Positions 37,475 to 46,204 are shown, counted from the first letter of the stretch. The stretch is DNA of 64,000 nucleotides from an uncultured Polaribacter sp. (GCF_947497125.1 NZ_CANMFI010000006.1:1-64000), one strand, 5' to 3'. Notes: generated from the letters alone by a model not told the origin. Numbers and translations: made by a program.

Positions 37475-37764
37475 TTATATTTAGGATTTGTAATTCTAAG
37501 AGGTAAAAAAATATTTATTGGGTCTTTAAAACTTAAATAGCTTAATTCTTCAGTTTTTATTAGTGAAATACCTATTAAATTTTTTGAAATTGAAGTTATT
37601 TGCTGAATTGTTTTTGCTGAGTAAATTTTGGTTGTATATAAATCAGAAAAGCCCAAACCATTTTTATAAACCAAACCATTTTCATTAACGATTGCAAAAG
37701 AAAACCCTTTAATTGAATCAATTATAGGAGTTATTTTAATTCCTTTTAATTTCCTTTTTTCCAT
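37453..37764 (-). pseudogene. Serine hydrolase (beta-lactamase class C type) N-terminal fragment
   Basis: 103 residues that look like the start of a class C beta-lactamase-type serine hydrolase: GFSFAIVNENGLVYKNGLGFSD, then an SxxK nucleophile motif (SISKNLIGISLIKTEEL) and DPINIFLPLRITNP. Full members are 350-500 residues and continue with a HTSG block and a YxN motif; here the frame stops just before that block. There is also no signal peptide. I read it as a truncated remnant, though expression of a short peptide cannot be excluded. It starts three bases after the small lipoprotein gene. Confidence 0.6.
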
Positions 37765-37767
37765 CGC

Positions 37768-38094
37768 TTACTGAATTAAGAAAGATAATTCGTTTTCCAC
37801 TTTTTCATTAATGGAATTATTCTCAATGATAATTTTGTTTTTGATTTTATACAAACTTTTATTAGAATAAATTACCGAGTCAATTATTCTTTTATCTTCC
37901 AAAGATAAACTATCATTCAATTCAGGTTTATTTCCTTTTTTTATTAATTGAATATAAGAATATGGTTCAAAGTATTCTATGTTCAAAACTTCATTTATAG
38001 GGGTTGCTGAACTTAAATATTTGTTAGTAATACAACTCTGGAAAATAACTACTAATAATATAATTACAATAAACTTTTCTTTTATATTCATCAT
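37768..38094 (-). CDS. Small lipoprotein, 108 aa
   Basis: Lipoprotein signal with lipobox FQSC (Cys about residue 21) after a strongly hydrophobic run. The mature part is polar and Asn/Lys/Ser rich with no recognised domain. It lies directly before the serine-hydrolase fragment on the same strand, so it may be a remnant or a passenger in the same imported segment. Function unknown. Confidence 0.5.
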   Translation of the reverse strand: MMNIKEKFIVIILLVVIFQSCITNKYLSSATPINEVLNIEYFEPYSYIQLIKKGNKPELNDSLSLEDKRIIDSVIYSNKSLYKIKNKIIIENNSINEKVENELSFLIQ

Positions 38095-38244
38095 TTTTTC
38101 AATTATTAACTACATGTTTGTGAGTGATTTCGTTACGTGGTTTAAGCACCTAATTTAGCAAATAAAAACCGAATAGAAAATCCGCTAGGATTTTCGCAAG
38201 TAGGCAAGAACCAAGCAATTAATTATACACGTTATTGTGCCCAG
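38095..38244. repeat. Structured intergenic element, likely dispersed repeat
   Basis: 150 noncoding bases between the small lipoprotein and the Fic remnant. It contains a perfect hairpin GAAAATCC-GCTA-GGATTTTC (38176-38195) flanked by shorter complementary blocks (ACGTG near 38135 and CACGT near 38229). It is richer in G+C than its neighbours. The wording resembles intergenic repeats I have seen beside accessory genes in other flavobacteria; only one copy is present in this window. Confidence 0.4.
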
Positions 38245-38697
38245 TTATTTTAAACGATAGATTGTCTTATTTTTTTCTCCTATTTTTTCAAATAAATCTA
38301 ATTCAGCACCTTTCTTTAAATCTCTACTTGCTGTCGCTGAAGAAATGTCTTTAAAAATATCCATATAATCTTTTCTTGAAAATTCATTTATATTTAATGA
38401 AACATATTATTCTAGTCTATCTTTTTCGTTTAAGGTTCGATTATTAAAGTTCAATAATTCACTAATAGAAATATCAATAACATTTAGCATTTATTCAATA
38501 AACTTAGTAGACTTTCCCGATTTATCACTTTCAGCCAAAGATTTGTAATATTTTTCTTGGTCTTTACTAATTAGAGTTTCAAAAGGCAAAAACTCGAAGA
38601 TCGGATATTTTTCTATTAAAATTAAAGTTTCCCATAATCTTCCTATTCTACCATTTTCATTCAAAAATACCAAAGTATTTAGTTTAAATGTAAAATA
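38245..38697 (-). pseudogene. Fic-family protein, 3' remnant with two in-frame stops
   Basis: On the minus strand the frame reads NENGRIGRLWETLILIEKYP, the second half of the Fic motif HxFx[D/E]GNGRxGR, then the typical continuation to KFIE. A TAA (38491-38493) interrupts, the same frame goes on as MLNVIDISISELLNFNNRTL, meets a second TAA (38407-38409) and continues with a winged-helix-like tail (FSRKDYMDIFKDISSATASR) to a final stop at 38245. The N-terminal half, including the catalytic His, is missing: the remnant begins directly at the stop codon of galT. Fic enzymes transfer AMP to proteins; this copy cannot. Confidence 0.82.
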
Positions 38698-39741
38698 TTA
38701 TGAGTCTTTAAAATTTGAGTTTTCTATAATATCTTTCAGTCTTTTTGCAGCCAACTCTGCAGTAATATCTCTTTGTGGTGTTCCAAACATTTCATAACCT
38801 ACCATAAATTTCTTTACGGAAGCACTTCTTAGTAAAGGAGGGTAAAAACTCATATGAAAATGCCAATGGTTATTGTCTTCTTTGTTTGTTGGTGCTTGAT
38901 GAATGCCTGAAGAATAAGGAAAAGAACACTCAAACAAGGCATCATATGCTTTTGTAATTACAGAAATACATTCTGCATAAGCGATACTTTCTTTATCCGA
39001 AAGTTGTGTAATATCTTTGTGCTTTTTTTTAGGAGCAATCATTACTTCAAAAGGCCAAATTGCCCAAAAAGGAGTTAACACTAAAAAGTAATCATTTTCA
39101 AAGATAATTCTTTCTTTAGCTTCTAATTCTTGTGTTAAATAATCGCCTAAAAGACTCTTTTTATTTTTATTGAAGTATGCTTTTTGTTGACGGTCTTTTT
39201 TTTGAACTTCATTAGGTATCGAAGATTGACTCCATATTTGACCATGAGGATGTGGATTGCTACAACCCATTACAGTTCCTTTGTTTTCGAATATTTGCAC
39301 ATTATTTACATTGTCAATTGCGCCTAGTAATTTATATTCTTTTTGCCAAATGCTAATAACTTTAGTAATTTCAATAACAGACATATCTGCCAAACTTTTA
39401 GAATGATCTGGACTAAAACAAATTACTTTACAAATACCTGTTTCACTTTCTGCTTTTAACAATCCGTCGTTTAGGTTAAAAGTAGGAGATTCTTTTTGAA
39501 GTGCTGCAAAATCATTGGTAAAAACAAAAACATCCTTATAGTCAGGGTTTATTTCTCCGTTCATTCTCTTATTATTTGCGCACAAATAACAGTTAGGGTC
39601 GTGTGTTGGTCTTATTTCTTTAGAAACAGTTTCGTTTTGTCCTTGCCAAGGACGTTTAGCTCTATGAGGAGAAACTAAGACCCATTCTGAGGTTAATATA
39701 TTAAATCTCTTATGTGAATAATCTTGTAAATTTGTGTTCAT
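38698..39741 (-). CDS. galT: Galactose-1-phosphate uridylyltransferase
   Basis: 347 residues, the standard length. The nucleophile motif HPH falls at His164-Pro-His166, the same numbering as in E. coli GalT, within MGCSNPHPHGQIW. Zinc ligands Cys51 and Cys54 (CYLC) are present, as is the later NHWHFHMSFYPP segment. It exchanges UMP between UDP-glucose and galactose-1-phosphate in the Leloir pathway. It is the last gene of the galM-galK-galT operon and abuts the Fic remnant with no terminator visible. Confidence 0.95.
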   Translation of the reverse strand: MNTNLQDYSHKRFNILTSEWVLVSPHRAKRPWQGQNETVSKEIRPTHDPNCYLCANNKRMNGEINPDYKDVFVFTNDFAALQKESPTFNLNDGLLKAESETGICKVICFSPDHSKSLADMSVIEITKVISIWQKEYKLLGAIDNVNNVQIFENKGTVMGCSNPHPHGQIWSQSSIPNEVQKKDRQQKAYFNKNKKSLLGDYLTQELEAKERIIFENDYFLVLTPFWAIWPFEVMIAPKKKHKDITQLSDKESIAYAECISVITKAYDALFECSFPYSSGIHQAPTNKEDNNHWHFHMSFYPPLLRSASVKKFMVGYEMFGTPQRDITAELAAKRLKDIIENSNFKDS

Positions 39742-39828
39742 TGTTTTAATTTTTTCTAGAACTCTCAGCTTTTAAAAAACATATGCAGTTATTATTTTGC
39801 TTGTTACTTTTATTGACTACTGATAAAA

Positions 39829-40974
39829 CTAAACCTTTCTTGTTCCTTTAGATAATTTTACACTGTATATAGAACATTCTTTATTAAACTCTTTTTGGTA
39901 TAACTTAGAAATTTCTTTTTTGAATTTTTTAACTTCACTTTTTAAAATCAAGTTAATTGTACATCCGCCAAAACCACCACCCATCATTCTTGCTCCTAAA
40001 ATATTTGGATTTTCTTTGGTGCTATCAACTAAAAAATCTAACTCTTTACAACTTACTTTATATTGCTTGCTTAAACCATTATGAGATTGGTATAAATATT
40101 TACCCAAAGCAGCATTATTATTGTCTTTAATTGCTTTAGAAAATAAGTGTACACGTTCATTTTCTTGAATTATATACAAACATTTCTGATAATCTTCCTC
40201 AGAAATATTGCTTTTTATAAAATCGAGATCTGCTTTGGTGGCATCTCTTAAAGCATTAATTTTTAAAAGACGAGATACTTTTTCGCAAACTTCTCTTCTA
40301 TCGTTATATGCGCTCTCAGACAACTCATGTTTTACATTTGTATTAATTAATAATAACTTATAATCTTTAAAATCAATTTTAAAAGTGTTCGATTTAATCG
40401 TTCTACAATCTAACAACAAAGCACTTTGTTTTTTACCAAACATACTTGCATATTGATCCATGATTCCGCATTTTACTCCTGCATAATTATGTTCTGCATT
40501 TTGTGATATTAAAATCATTTCTTTTTTAGAGAAACCTAGTTCAAATAAAGAATTTAAACCAAAAACAACACTATTTTCTAGAGCAGCAGAAGAAGACATG
40601 CCGGCGCCACTTGGAATATTTCCTGCAAAAACAGCATTAAAGTTTTCTAAAACAATTCCTTTTTTTTGAATTTCGGCAACCACTCCTAAAATATAATTTT
40701 GCCAACTTGCTTTTTTAAAAGGGGTAATAGCATTTAAGCTAAATTTATGCATTTCTTCTTTATTTAATGCATATATGTTGCTTTTTTTTGAGTTGTTTTT
40801 TTGAATTGCAAAGACGATTCCTTTGTTAATGGCTGCAGGAAAAACAAGACCTTCATTATAATCGGTATGTTCGCCAATTAAATTAATTCTGCCTGGAGAA
40901 AAAATAATGAGTGGTTTGGTTTTAAAATGGCTTTTAAAACTTTTTTTAACTTCTTTAACGAGCTTTTTATTCAT
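39829..40974 (-). CDS. galK: Galactokinase
   Basis: 381 residues. The galactokinase signature GRINLIGEHTDYNEGLVFP (28-46), the ATP loop IPSGAGMSSSAALE and the C-terminal MMGGGFGGCTINL are all present. It phosphorylates alpha-D-galactose at C1 with ATP. Its ATG lies inside the end of galM (8-base overlap), so translation is coupled; galT follows 87 bases downstream. Confidence 0.96.
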   Translation of the reverse strand: MNKKLVKEVKKSFKSHFKTKPLIIFSPGRINLIGEHTDYNEGLVFPAAINKGIVFAIQKNNSKKSNIYALNKEEMHKFSLNAITPFKKASWQNYILGVVAEIQKKGIVLENFNAVFAGNIPSGAGMSSSAALENSVVFGLNSLFELGFSKKEMILISQNAEHNYAGVKCGIMDQYASMFGKKQSALLLDCRTIKSNTFKIDFKDYKLLLINTNVKHELSESAYNDRREVCEKVSRLLKINALRDATKADLDFIKSNISEEDYQKCLYIIQENERVHLFSKAIKDNNNAALGKYLYQSHNGLSKQYKVSCKELDFLVDSTKENPNILGARMMGGGFGGCTINLILKSEVKKFKKEISKLYQKEFNKECSIYSVKLSKGTRKV

Positions 40975-41878
40975 TTAGTTGGGCTTTTTTAGAAAAAGTA
41001 ACATTCCAATTTGCCGTAAACTCTTCATTAGCATGTAATATCTGTAAGCCTTTTTTATTATTGAAACTATCACAAATACCTGTCATAGGTTCAATGGCAA
41101 TTTTTTTTCTATTTTTTGGAGTATAAATTTGTAAAAAATTTTCTTTTGTATCAGAATCTAATTTCAAGCTATATAAAGGTGTTGTAAATTCGATTAAATT
41201 ACTATTCAAAACATAAGAGTCGTCTAATTGACTGTCTTTTATTTGAAGAGAGTTTTCTAAGTTAAATTTAGTAAAACCGGTTGTAATTAAATTTTCATCA
41301 AACGCTATTTTTTCAGAACTATCAAAATTTAAAAAACTACTATATAGATTACTACTTTCAAAATAAGGATGCCAACCCAAAGTAAACGGAAACGAGCTGC
41401 TGTCTAAGTTTTTTATTTTTATAGAAACACCAATACTTTTTTCTTTCAATGTGTATGTTACATAGATTTTGTAGTAAAAAGGGAAACCGATAGACTTTTT
41501 TTTCTCTTGATATGATAAAGTAACTGAGCAATAATTAGTATTTAATTCATGTTTTATCAGTTCGAATTTTTTATTAAAAACCAACCCATGCAAAGCATTG
41601 TTTCTGCCGTTTTCGTTACAGTTAAATTTATATTCTTTGCCTTTAAAAGTGTACAGTCCGTTTTTAATTCTATTAGCAAACGGAAACAAAATTGAAGATG
41701 CGTATGTGTCTCCATATATTAAAGAAGGTTGTTCTTTAATTATAGAAATACCGTCAAATTGTAGGTCCATCAATCGTCCTCCTTCATCTAAAGAAATTTT
41801 TGCTTTTGCAGTTTCTTTTGTGTTTTTCATTTCTAAAAAAGAGTGCTCTTTTTTAACAATAGTATTTATTTTAAACAT
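40967..41878 (-). CDS. galM: Aldose 1-epimerase
   Basis: 303 residues of the galactose-mutarotase fold. GGRLMDLQFDGISII, the ASSILFPFANRIKNGLYTFKGKEY block, NALHGLVF (catalytic-site His) and TLGWHPYFE (second His) are visible, with Glu in AIEPMTG near the C-terminus acting as the general base. It interconverts alpha and beta anomers of galactose or related sugars. It is first in the gal operon and overlaps galK by 8 bases. The member is a more divergent subfamily than E. coli GalM. Confidence 0.87.
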   Translation of the reverse strand: MFKINTIVKKEHSFLEMKNTKETAKAKISLDEGGRLMDLQFDGISIIKEQPSLIYGDTYASSILFPFANRIKNGLYTFKGKEYKFNCNENGRNNALHGLVFNKKFELIKHELNTNYCSVTLSYQEKKKSIGFPFYYKIYVTYTLKEKSIGVSIKIKNLDSSSFPFTLGWHPYFESSNLYSSFLNFDSSEKIAFDENLITTGFTKFNLENSLQIKDSQLDDSYVLNSNLIEFTTPLYSLKLDSDTKENFLQIYTPKNRKKIAIEPMTGICDSFNNKKGLQILHANEEFTANWNVTFSKKAQLNE

Positions 41879-42386
41879 CTTGTAATAATTCTACATTTTT
41901 TAATTTATTAAATGCCATTTATATCGTATTTCCAGAAAAATAATTTGTTTTTTTGTTAATTTAATAATGGTAATTTGCTGTCTATATTGGGCTTCACTTA
42001 GCAGTATTAACTTTAAAACATGTAATTTTATATTTAATTTTTGTTGCTTTTTTTTTGAAAGAAATTAACTTTACAAATATAATAAATACCAACTAGCACT
42101 TACTACTTGTTTTTTCTGATGTAAAATTTTTCTTTTAATAGTATTTGTGAAGATTTGGATAACTCAATAGCGAATGTTGTGTTATAGATGATAAAAGTGT
42201 TGAGTTTCAACTTTAGCTAGAAATTTTAGATATTACATTTATACACTTGATAAATGTGTTTTTGAATTAATAAAACTATTTCTACTCAGTTTGTTTCATT
42301 AAAATAAATACAAAAACAAGATAGTACAGGACATTAAATTAATAAAACTAATTTATATTTACTTTTTTAAACTTTCAACAAAAAAA
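41879..42386. other. 508-bp divergent intergenic region between gal and uronate operons
   Basis: No gene is seen. On the minus strand TATATTTG (42074-42081) is an exact TAnnTTTG box that could serve the gal operon, leaving a leader of about 190 bases. On the plus strand an inverted repeat ACATTTAT-7 nt-ATAAATGT lies at 42235-42257, and the PUL regulatory site lies at 42313-42361. The rest is AT-rich with no further structure I can support. Confidence 0.5.
42313..42361 (+). promoter_or_regulatory. PUL regulatory site A with -10 box (uxuB-uxaC operon)
   Basis: Tandem pentamers AAGAT-AGTAC-AGGAC-A end at 42333 (core AGTACAGGACA, 42323-42333). Exactly 20 bp later is TATATTTA (42354-42361), one mismatch from TAnnTTTG and 25 bases before the uxuB ATG. 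The same core and spacing occur before susC and before the sulfatase gene. Confidence 0.6.
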
Positions 42387-43214
42387 ATGAGTAAAACAAT
42401 CGTATTAACAGGTGCAGGAGGCGTGCTTTGCAGCACAATGGCAAAAGCATTAGCAAAGCAAGGTAATAGAATAGCAGTTCTAGATCTTAGAGAAGAAGCG
42501 GCAAACAAAATTGCACAAGAAATTAAAGATGAAGGCGGAGTAGCAATAGGTGTTGCAGCCAATGTTTTAGAAAAAGATTCTTTAGAAAAGGCAAAGCAAA
42601 TAGTAAATGATGCTTTGGGTAAAGTAGATGTTCTTGTAAACGGAGCGGGAGGTAACCATCCTTTAGGAACTACTTCTAATCCTTTTTTTGCAATTGAAGA
42701 CTTAAAAAATACAGCAGAAGGCTTTAAAACTTTTTTCGATTTAGACCCTAAAGGAGTAGAATTTACTTTTAATTTAAATTTTTTAGGAACCTTAATTCCT
42801 ACACAAGTTTTTGCTACAGATATGGTTGGACGTGAAGGATGTTCAATTTTAAATATATCTTCTATGAATGCATTTACTCCGTTAACAAAAATACCAGCAT
42901 ACAGTGGTGCAAAAGCGGCCATTTCTAATTTTACACAATGGTTGGCTGTACATTTTTCTAAAGTAGGTATTCGTGTAAACGCATTAGCCCCAGGATTTTT
43001 CTTAACAGATCAAAACCGTGCTTTGTTAACAAATGAAGATGGAAGTTTAACACAAAGAGGACAACAAATTATAGACCAAACACCTATGGGGCGTTATGGT
43101 ACTCCAGATGATTTAATTAGCGCTACAAAATTTTTATGTGATGATGCATCTGCATTTGTTACCGGAATTGTAATGCCTATTGATGGTGGATTTGCTGCAT
43201 ATAGTGGTGTTTAA
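42387..43214 (+). CDS. uxuB: SDR-family D-mannonate oxidoreductase (fructuronate reductase)
   Basis: 275 residues of the short-chain dehydrogenase fold: cofactor loop TGAGGVLCSTMAKAL, NGAGG, Ser in ISSMNAF and catalytic YxxxK (YSGAKAAIS). The cofactor loop lacks the last Gly of the classical TGxxxGxG, which I believe is normal for this uronate subfamily. It should reduce fructuronate to mannonate with NAD(P)H. E. coli UxuB is an unrelated 486-residue long-chain enzyme, so this is an analogous replacement. It sits 12 bases before uxuA, which supports the call, and heads the operon below site A. Confidence 0.82.
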   Translation: MSKTIVLTGAGGVLCSTMAKALAKQGNRIAVLDLREEAANKIAQEIKDEGGVAIGVAANVLEKDSLEKAKQIVNDALGKVDVLVNGAGGNHPLGTTSNPFFAIEDLKNTAEGFKTFFDLDPKGVEFTFNLNFLGTLIPTQVFATDMVGREGCSILNISSMNAFTPLTKIPAYSGAKAAISNFTQWLAVHFSKVGIRVNALAPGFFLTDQNRALLTNEDGSLTQRGQQIIDQTPMGRYGTPDDLISATKFLCDDASAFVTGIVMPIDGGFAAYSGV

Positions 43215-43226
43215 AAAAAATAATAT

Positions 43227-44414
43227 ATGAAACAAAATTTAGAACAAACTTGGCGATGGTATGGGCCTAACGATCCGGTTTCTTTATCAGATATAAAACA
43301 ATCAGGCGCAACAGGAATTGTATCTGCATTGCACCACATTAAAAATGGAGAAGTTTGGACAATTGAAGAAATTCAAAAGAGAAAAGATATTATAGAAAAT
43401 GTCGGTTTAACTTGGTCTGTAGTAGAGTCGGTGCCTATTCACGAAAATATTAAAACCAAATCTGGCGACTATAAAAAGTATTATGAAAATTATAAGCAAA
43501 CATTACTCAATTTAGGAAAATGTGGGATTGATATTGTTTGTTACAACTTTATGCCTGTTTTAGATTGGACACGTACTAATTTAGATTATGAAGTTGCAGA
43601 TAATTCTACAGCACTAAGATTTGAGGCAGCTGCTTTTGCTGCTTTTGAGTTGTATTTGTTAAAAAGGCCAGGTGCAGAAAATGACTATTCTGACTTGCAG
43701 AAACAAAAAGCTGCTGAGTTTATAAAGAATTCATCAGAAGAAGAGCAAAAAAAATTAATTAGAAATATTATTGCCGGTTTACCAGGTGCAGAAGAAGGCT
43801 ATAGCTTAAAAGAGTTTAATGCTATTTTAGCGACTTACAAAGAAATTGGTCCAAAAGAATTAAAAGCAAATTTATTTTCATTTTTACAAGAAATTATACC
43901 TGCAGCAGAACAAGCGGGTGTGTTAATGTGTATTCATCCAGATGACCCTCCATTTCCTATTTTAGGATTGCCAAGAGTAGTTTCTACAGAACAAGATATT
44001 GTAGATTTATATACTGCTGTAAAATCTCCGAACAACGGATTAACTTTCTGTACAGGTTCTTTTGGTGTAAGAGCAGACAATGATTTGGTAGGAATGGTTT
44101 CACGTTTAGGGGATCGAATTCACTTTATTCATTTACGCGCTACTAAAAGAGATGCAGAAGGTAATTTTCATGAAGCAGATCATTTAGATGGCGATGTAGA
44201 CATGTTTGGTGTGCTAAAAGCATTGGTTTTAGAGCAGCAAAAAAGAATTGCAGCTGGCAGAAAAGATGTTAGAATGCCTTTTAGACCCGATCATGGTCAT
44301 AAAATGTTAGATGATTTAAAGAAAAAAACGAATCCTGGTTATTCTGGTATAGGACGCCTAAGAGGCTTAGCAGAATTACGTGGTTTAGAACTAGGAATTA
44401 GACGATCAATATAA
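43227..44414 (+). CDS. uxuA: D-mannonate dehydratase
   Basis: 395 residues, the UxuA family length. Clear motifs: [29 protein letters not shown] at the N-terminus, [40 protein letters not shown] and [15 protein letters not shown], which supply the metal-binding His, Cys and Asp of the TIM-barrel active site. It dehydrates D-mannonate to 2-keto-3-deoxygluconate. It follows the SDR-type uxuB and precedes kduI, separated from it by an 86-base gap holding a palindromic repeat. Confidence 0.96.
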   Translation: MKQNLEQTWRWYGPNDPVSLSDIKQSGATGIVSALHHIKNGEVWTIEEIQKRKDIIENVGLTWSVVESVPIHENIKTKSGDYKKYYENYKQTLLNLGKCGIDIVCYNFMPVLDWTRTNLDYEVADNSTALRFEAAAFAAFELYLLKRPGAENDYSDLQKQKAAEFIKNSSEEEQKKLIRNIIAGLPGAEEGYSLKEFNAILATYKEIGPKELKANLFSFLQEIIPAAEQAGVLMCIHPDDPPFPILGLPRVVSTEQDIVDLYTAVKSPNNGLTFCTGSFGVRADNDLVGMVSRLGDRIHFIHLRATKRDAEGNFHEADHLDGDVDMFGVLKALVLEQQKRIAAGRKDVRMPFRPDHGHKMLDDLKKKTNPGYSGIGRLRGLAELRGLELGIRRSI

Positions 44415-44426
44415 AATAATAATAAA

Positions 44427-44482
44427 TGTCAGTTCGAGCGCAGTCGAGAACTAAAAACCTCTTGACTTTGCTAAAGTTGACA
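44427..44482 (+). repeat. REP-like imperfect palindrome between uxuA and kduI
   Basis: The left arm (TGTCAGTTCGAGCGCAGTCG...) and right arm (...GACTTTGCTAAAGTTGACA) pair over about 24 positions with several G-U pairs and a few mismatches. The element resembles the 'TTCGAGCGCAGTCGAGAAC' type of dispersed intergenic palindrome seen in flavobacterial genomes. In RNA it would fold between two operon genes and could affect stability or relative expression. Confidence 0.6.
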
Positions 44483-44500
44483 AAATCAAAAACAAGTAAA

Positions 44501-45343
44501 ATGGCAACAACTTTCGAAACAAGATATGCTTCAAGTCCGCAAGCAGTAAAAAAATACGATACACAAGAATTAAGAGACGAGTTTTTGATTCCAGATTTAA
44601 TGCAACCAGGAAGCATAAAGTTTGTGTATACTCACTATGATAGGTATATGGCAGGTGGAGCTGTGCCAACATCAGAAGCATTAACTTTAGAAACAATAGA
44701 TCCTTTAAAATCTGAAAACTTTTTAGATAGAAGAGAATTAGGTGTTATCAATGCGGGTGGAACAGGGACTATTATTGCAGATGGTAAAAATTACAAAATG
44801 TTACACAAAGATGCCTTGTATTTAGGGAAAGGTGTAAAAGAGGTTGTTTTTAAGAGTGATGATGCCAAGAATCCTGCAAAATTTTATATGAATTCTGCAC
44901 CGGCACATACTTCTTATCCAACAAAACAAGTTACTAAAGCAGAAGCAAATAAAATTGAATTAGGTAGTTTAGAGACTGCAAACCATAGAACCGTTAACCA
45001 AATGATTATTGGAGGTATTGTAACTACCTGTCAATTGCAAATGGGAATGACAGAATTAAAAACAGGTTCTGTATGGAATACAATGCCTGCACATGTTCAT
45101 GACAGAAGAATGGAAATTTACTATTATTTAGATATTCCACAAGAACAAGCAGTATGTCATTTTATGGGAGAGCCTCAAGAAACACGTCATATCTGGATGC
45201 AAAATGATGAAGCTGTAATTTCTCCACCTTGGTCTATTCACTCTGGTTCAGGTACCTCAAACTATACGTTTATTTGGGGTATGGCTGGTGAAAATTTAGA
45301 CTATAACGACATGGATGTTGCAAAAATTACAGATTTAAGATAA
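44501..45343 (+). CDS. kduI: 5-dehydro-4-deoxy-D-glucuronate isomerase
   Basis: 280 residues from the ATG at 44501; an in-frame ATG 75 bases upstream would translate the REP-like palindrome and give a 305-residue protein, longer than the family (E. coli 278). Zinc ligands align with E. coli KduI: His198, His200, Glu205 and His247 (PAHVHDRRMEIYYYL and PPWSIHSG). The enzyme isomerises 4-deoxy-L-threo-5-hexosulose uronate, the spontaneous form of unsaturated uronate released by lyases. It is followed five bases later by kduD. Confidence 0.96.
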   Translation: MATTFETRYASSPQAVKKYDTQELRDEFLIPDLMQPGSIKFVYTHYDRYMAGGAVPTSEALTLETIDPLKSENFLDRRELGVINAGGTGTIIADGKNYKMLHKDALYLGKGVKEVVFKSDDAKNPAKFYMNSAPAHTSYPTKQVTKAEANKIELGSLETANHRTVNQMIIGGIVTTCQLQMGMTELKTGSVWNTMPAHVHDRRMEIYYYLDIPQEQAVCHFMGEPQETRHIWMQNDEAVISPPWSIHSGSGTSNYTFIWGMAGENLDYNDMDVAKITDLR

Positions 45344-45348
45344 TAATT

Positions 45349-46143
45349 ATGTCTCAAACATTATTTGATATTACAGGTAAAGTAGCTTTAGTAACTGGTT
45401 CTACACATGGTTTAGGCATGTCTATGGCAATGGGTTTAGGGAAAGCTGGTGCTACTATTGTGGTAAATGGAAATTCATCACAAGAAAAAATAGATAAAGC
45501 AGTTGCTTTGTATAAAGAGGCAGGAATTAATGCTGTAGGTTATAAATTTAATGTTGCTGATGAAGCTCAAGTGATTACTGCTATCAATAAAATAGAAGCA
45601 GAAGTTGGCAAAATTGACATTTTAGTAAATAATGCTGGAATTATAAAAAGAACACCACTTGCAGAAATGGAAGTAGCAGATTTTAAACAAGTGATTGATA
45701 TTGACTTGGTAAGCCCTTTTATTGTTTCTAAACACGTTATTAAAGGAATGATGGAACGTAAGGCTGGTAAAATTATCAATATTTGTTCTATGATGAGCGA
45801 ATTGGGTAGAAATACTGTTGGTGCATATGCAGCTGCTAAAGGAGGTTTGGTGATGCTAACCAAAAATATGGCTACCGAATGGGCGCGTTTTGGGGTACAG
45901 GTTAACGGAATTGGACCAGGATATTTTGCAACTTCACAAACAGCACCTATAAGAGTTGATGGACATCCTTTTAACGATTTTATTGTGAATAGAACACCTG
46001 CAAAAAAATGGGGAGATCCAAATGATTTAGCCGGAGCTGCAGTTTTCTTGTCATCTAAAGCAAGTGATTTTGTGAACGGACATATTTTATATGTAGACGG
46101 AGGCATTTTGGCAACTATAGGAAAACCTTCTAACGAAGAATAA
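45349..46143 (+). CDS. kduD: 2-deoxy-D-gluconate 3-dehydrogenase (DKII reductase)
   Basis: 264 residues, classical SDR: TGSTHGLGMSMAMGL cofactor loop, LVNNAGIIKR, Ser in NICSMMSELG and YAAAKGGLVMLTKNMA with catalytic Tyr/Lys. The C-terminal HILYVDGGILATIG is typical. It reduces 2,5-diketo-3-deoxygluconate to 2-keto-3-deoxygluconate with NADH. Its tight coupling to kduI separates it from other SDRs. With uxuA it makes KDG the common product of two branches. Confidence 0.92.
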   Translation: MSQTLFDITGKVALVTGSTHGLGMSMAMGLGKAGATIVVNGNSSQEKIDKAVALYKEAGINAVGYKFNVADEAQVITAINKIEAEVGKIDILVNNAGIIKRTPLAEMEVADFKQVIDIDLVSPFIVSKHVIKGMMERKAGKIINICSMMSELGRNTVGAYAAAKGGLVMLTKNMATEWARFGVQVNGIGPGYFATSQTAPIRVDGHPFNDFIVNRTPAKKWGDPNDLAGAAVFLSSKASDFVNGHILYVDGGILATIGKPSNEE

Positions 46144-46157
46144 GTAATTATTAAAAT

Positions 46158-46188
46158 GACCCTTTAGGCCTTAAAAACCTGAAGGGTC
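46158..46188 (+). repeat. 11-bp stem-loop between kduD and the DUF4861 gene
   Basis: GACCCTTTAGG, a 9-base loop, then CCTGAAGGGTC pair fully with one G-U. No T-run follows, so it is not a clear terminator. It resembles short dispersed flavobacterial inverted repeats and may act as an mRNA processing or stability element inside the operon. Confidence 0.6.
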
Positions 46189-46204
46189 TGAAATATATAT
46201 GTAA

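Noticed and set aside
37453..38094. Lipoprotein and serine-hydrolase fragment as one frameshifted gene
   Set aside because: The lipoprotein's body does not resemble the region preceding the hydrolase domain, and the second frame has its own ATG three bases after the first stop.
44426..44500. Upstream ATG for kduI adding 25 residues
   Set aside because: It would translate a REP-like palindrome and exceed the family length; the ATG at 44501 aligns with known KduI starts.
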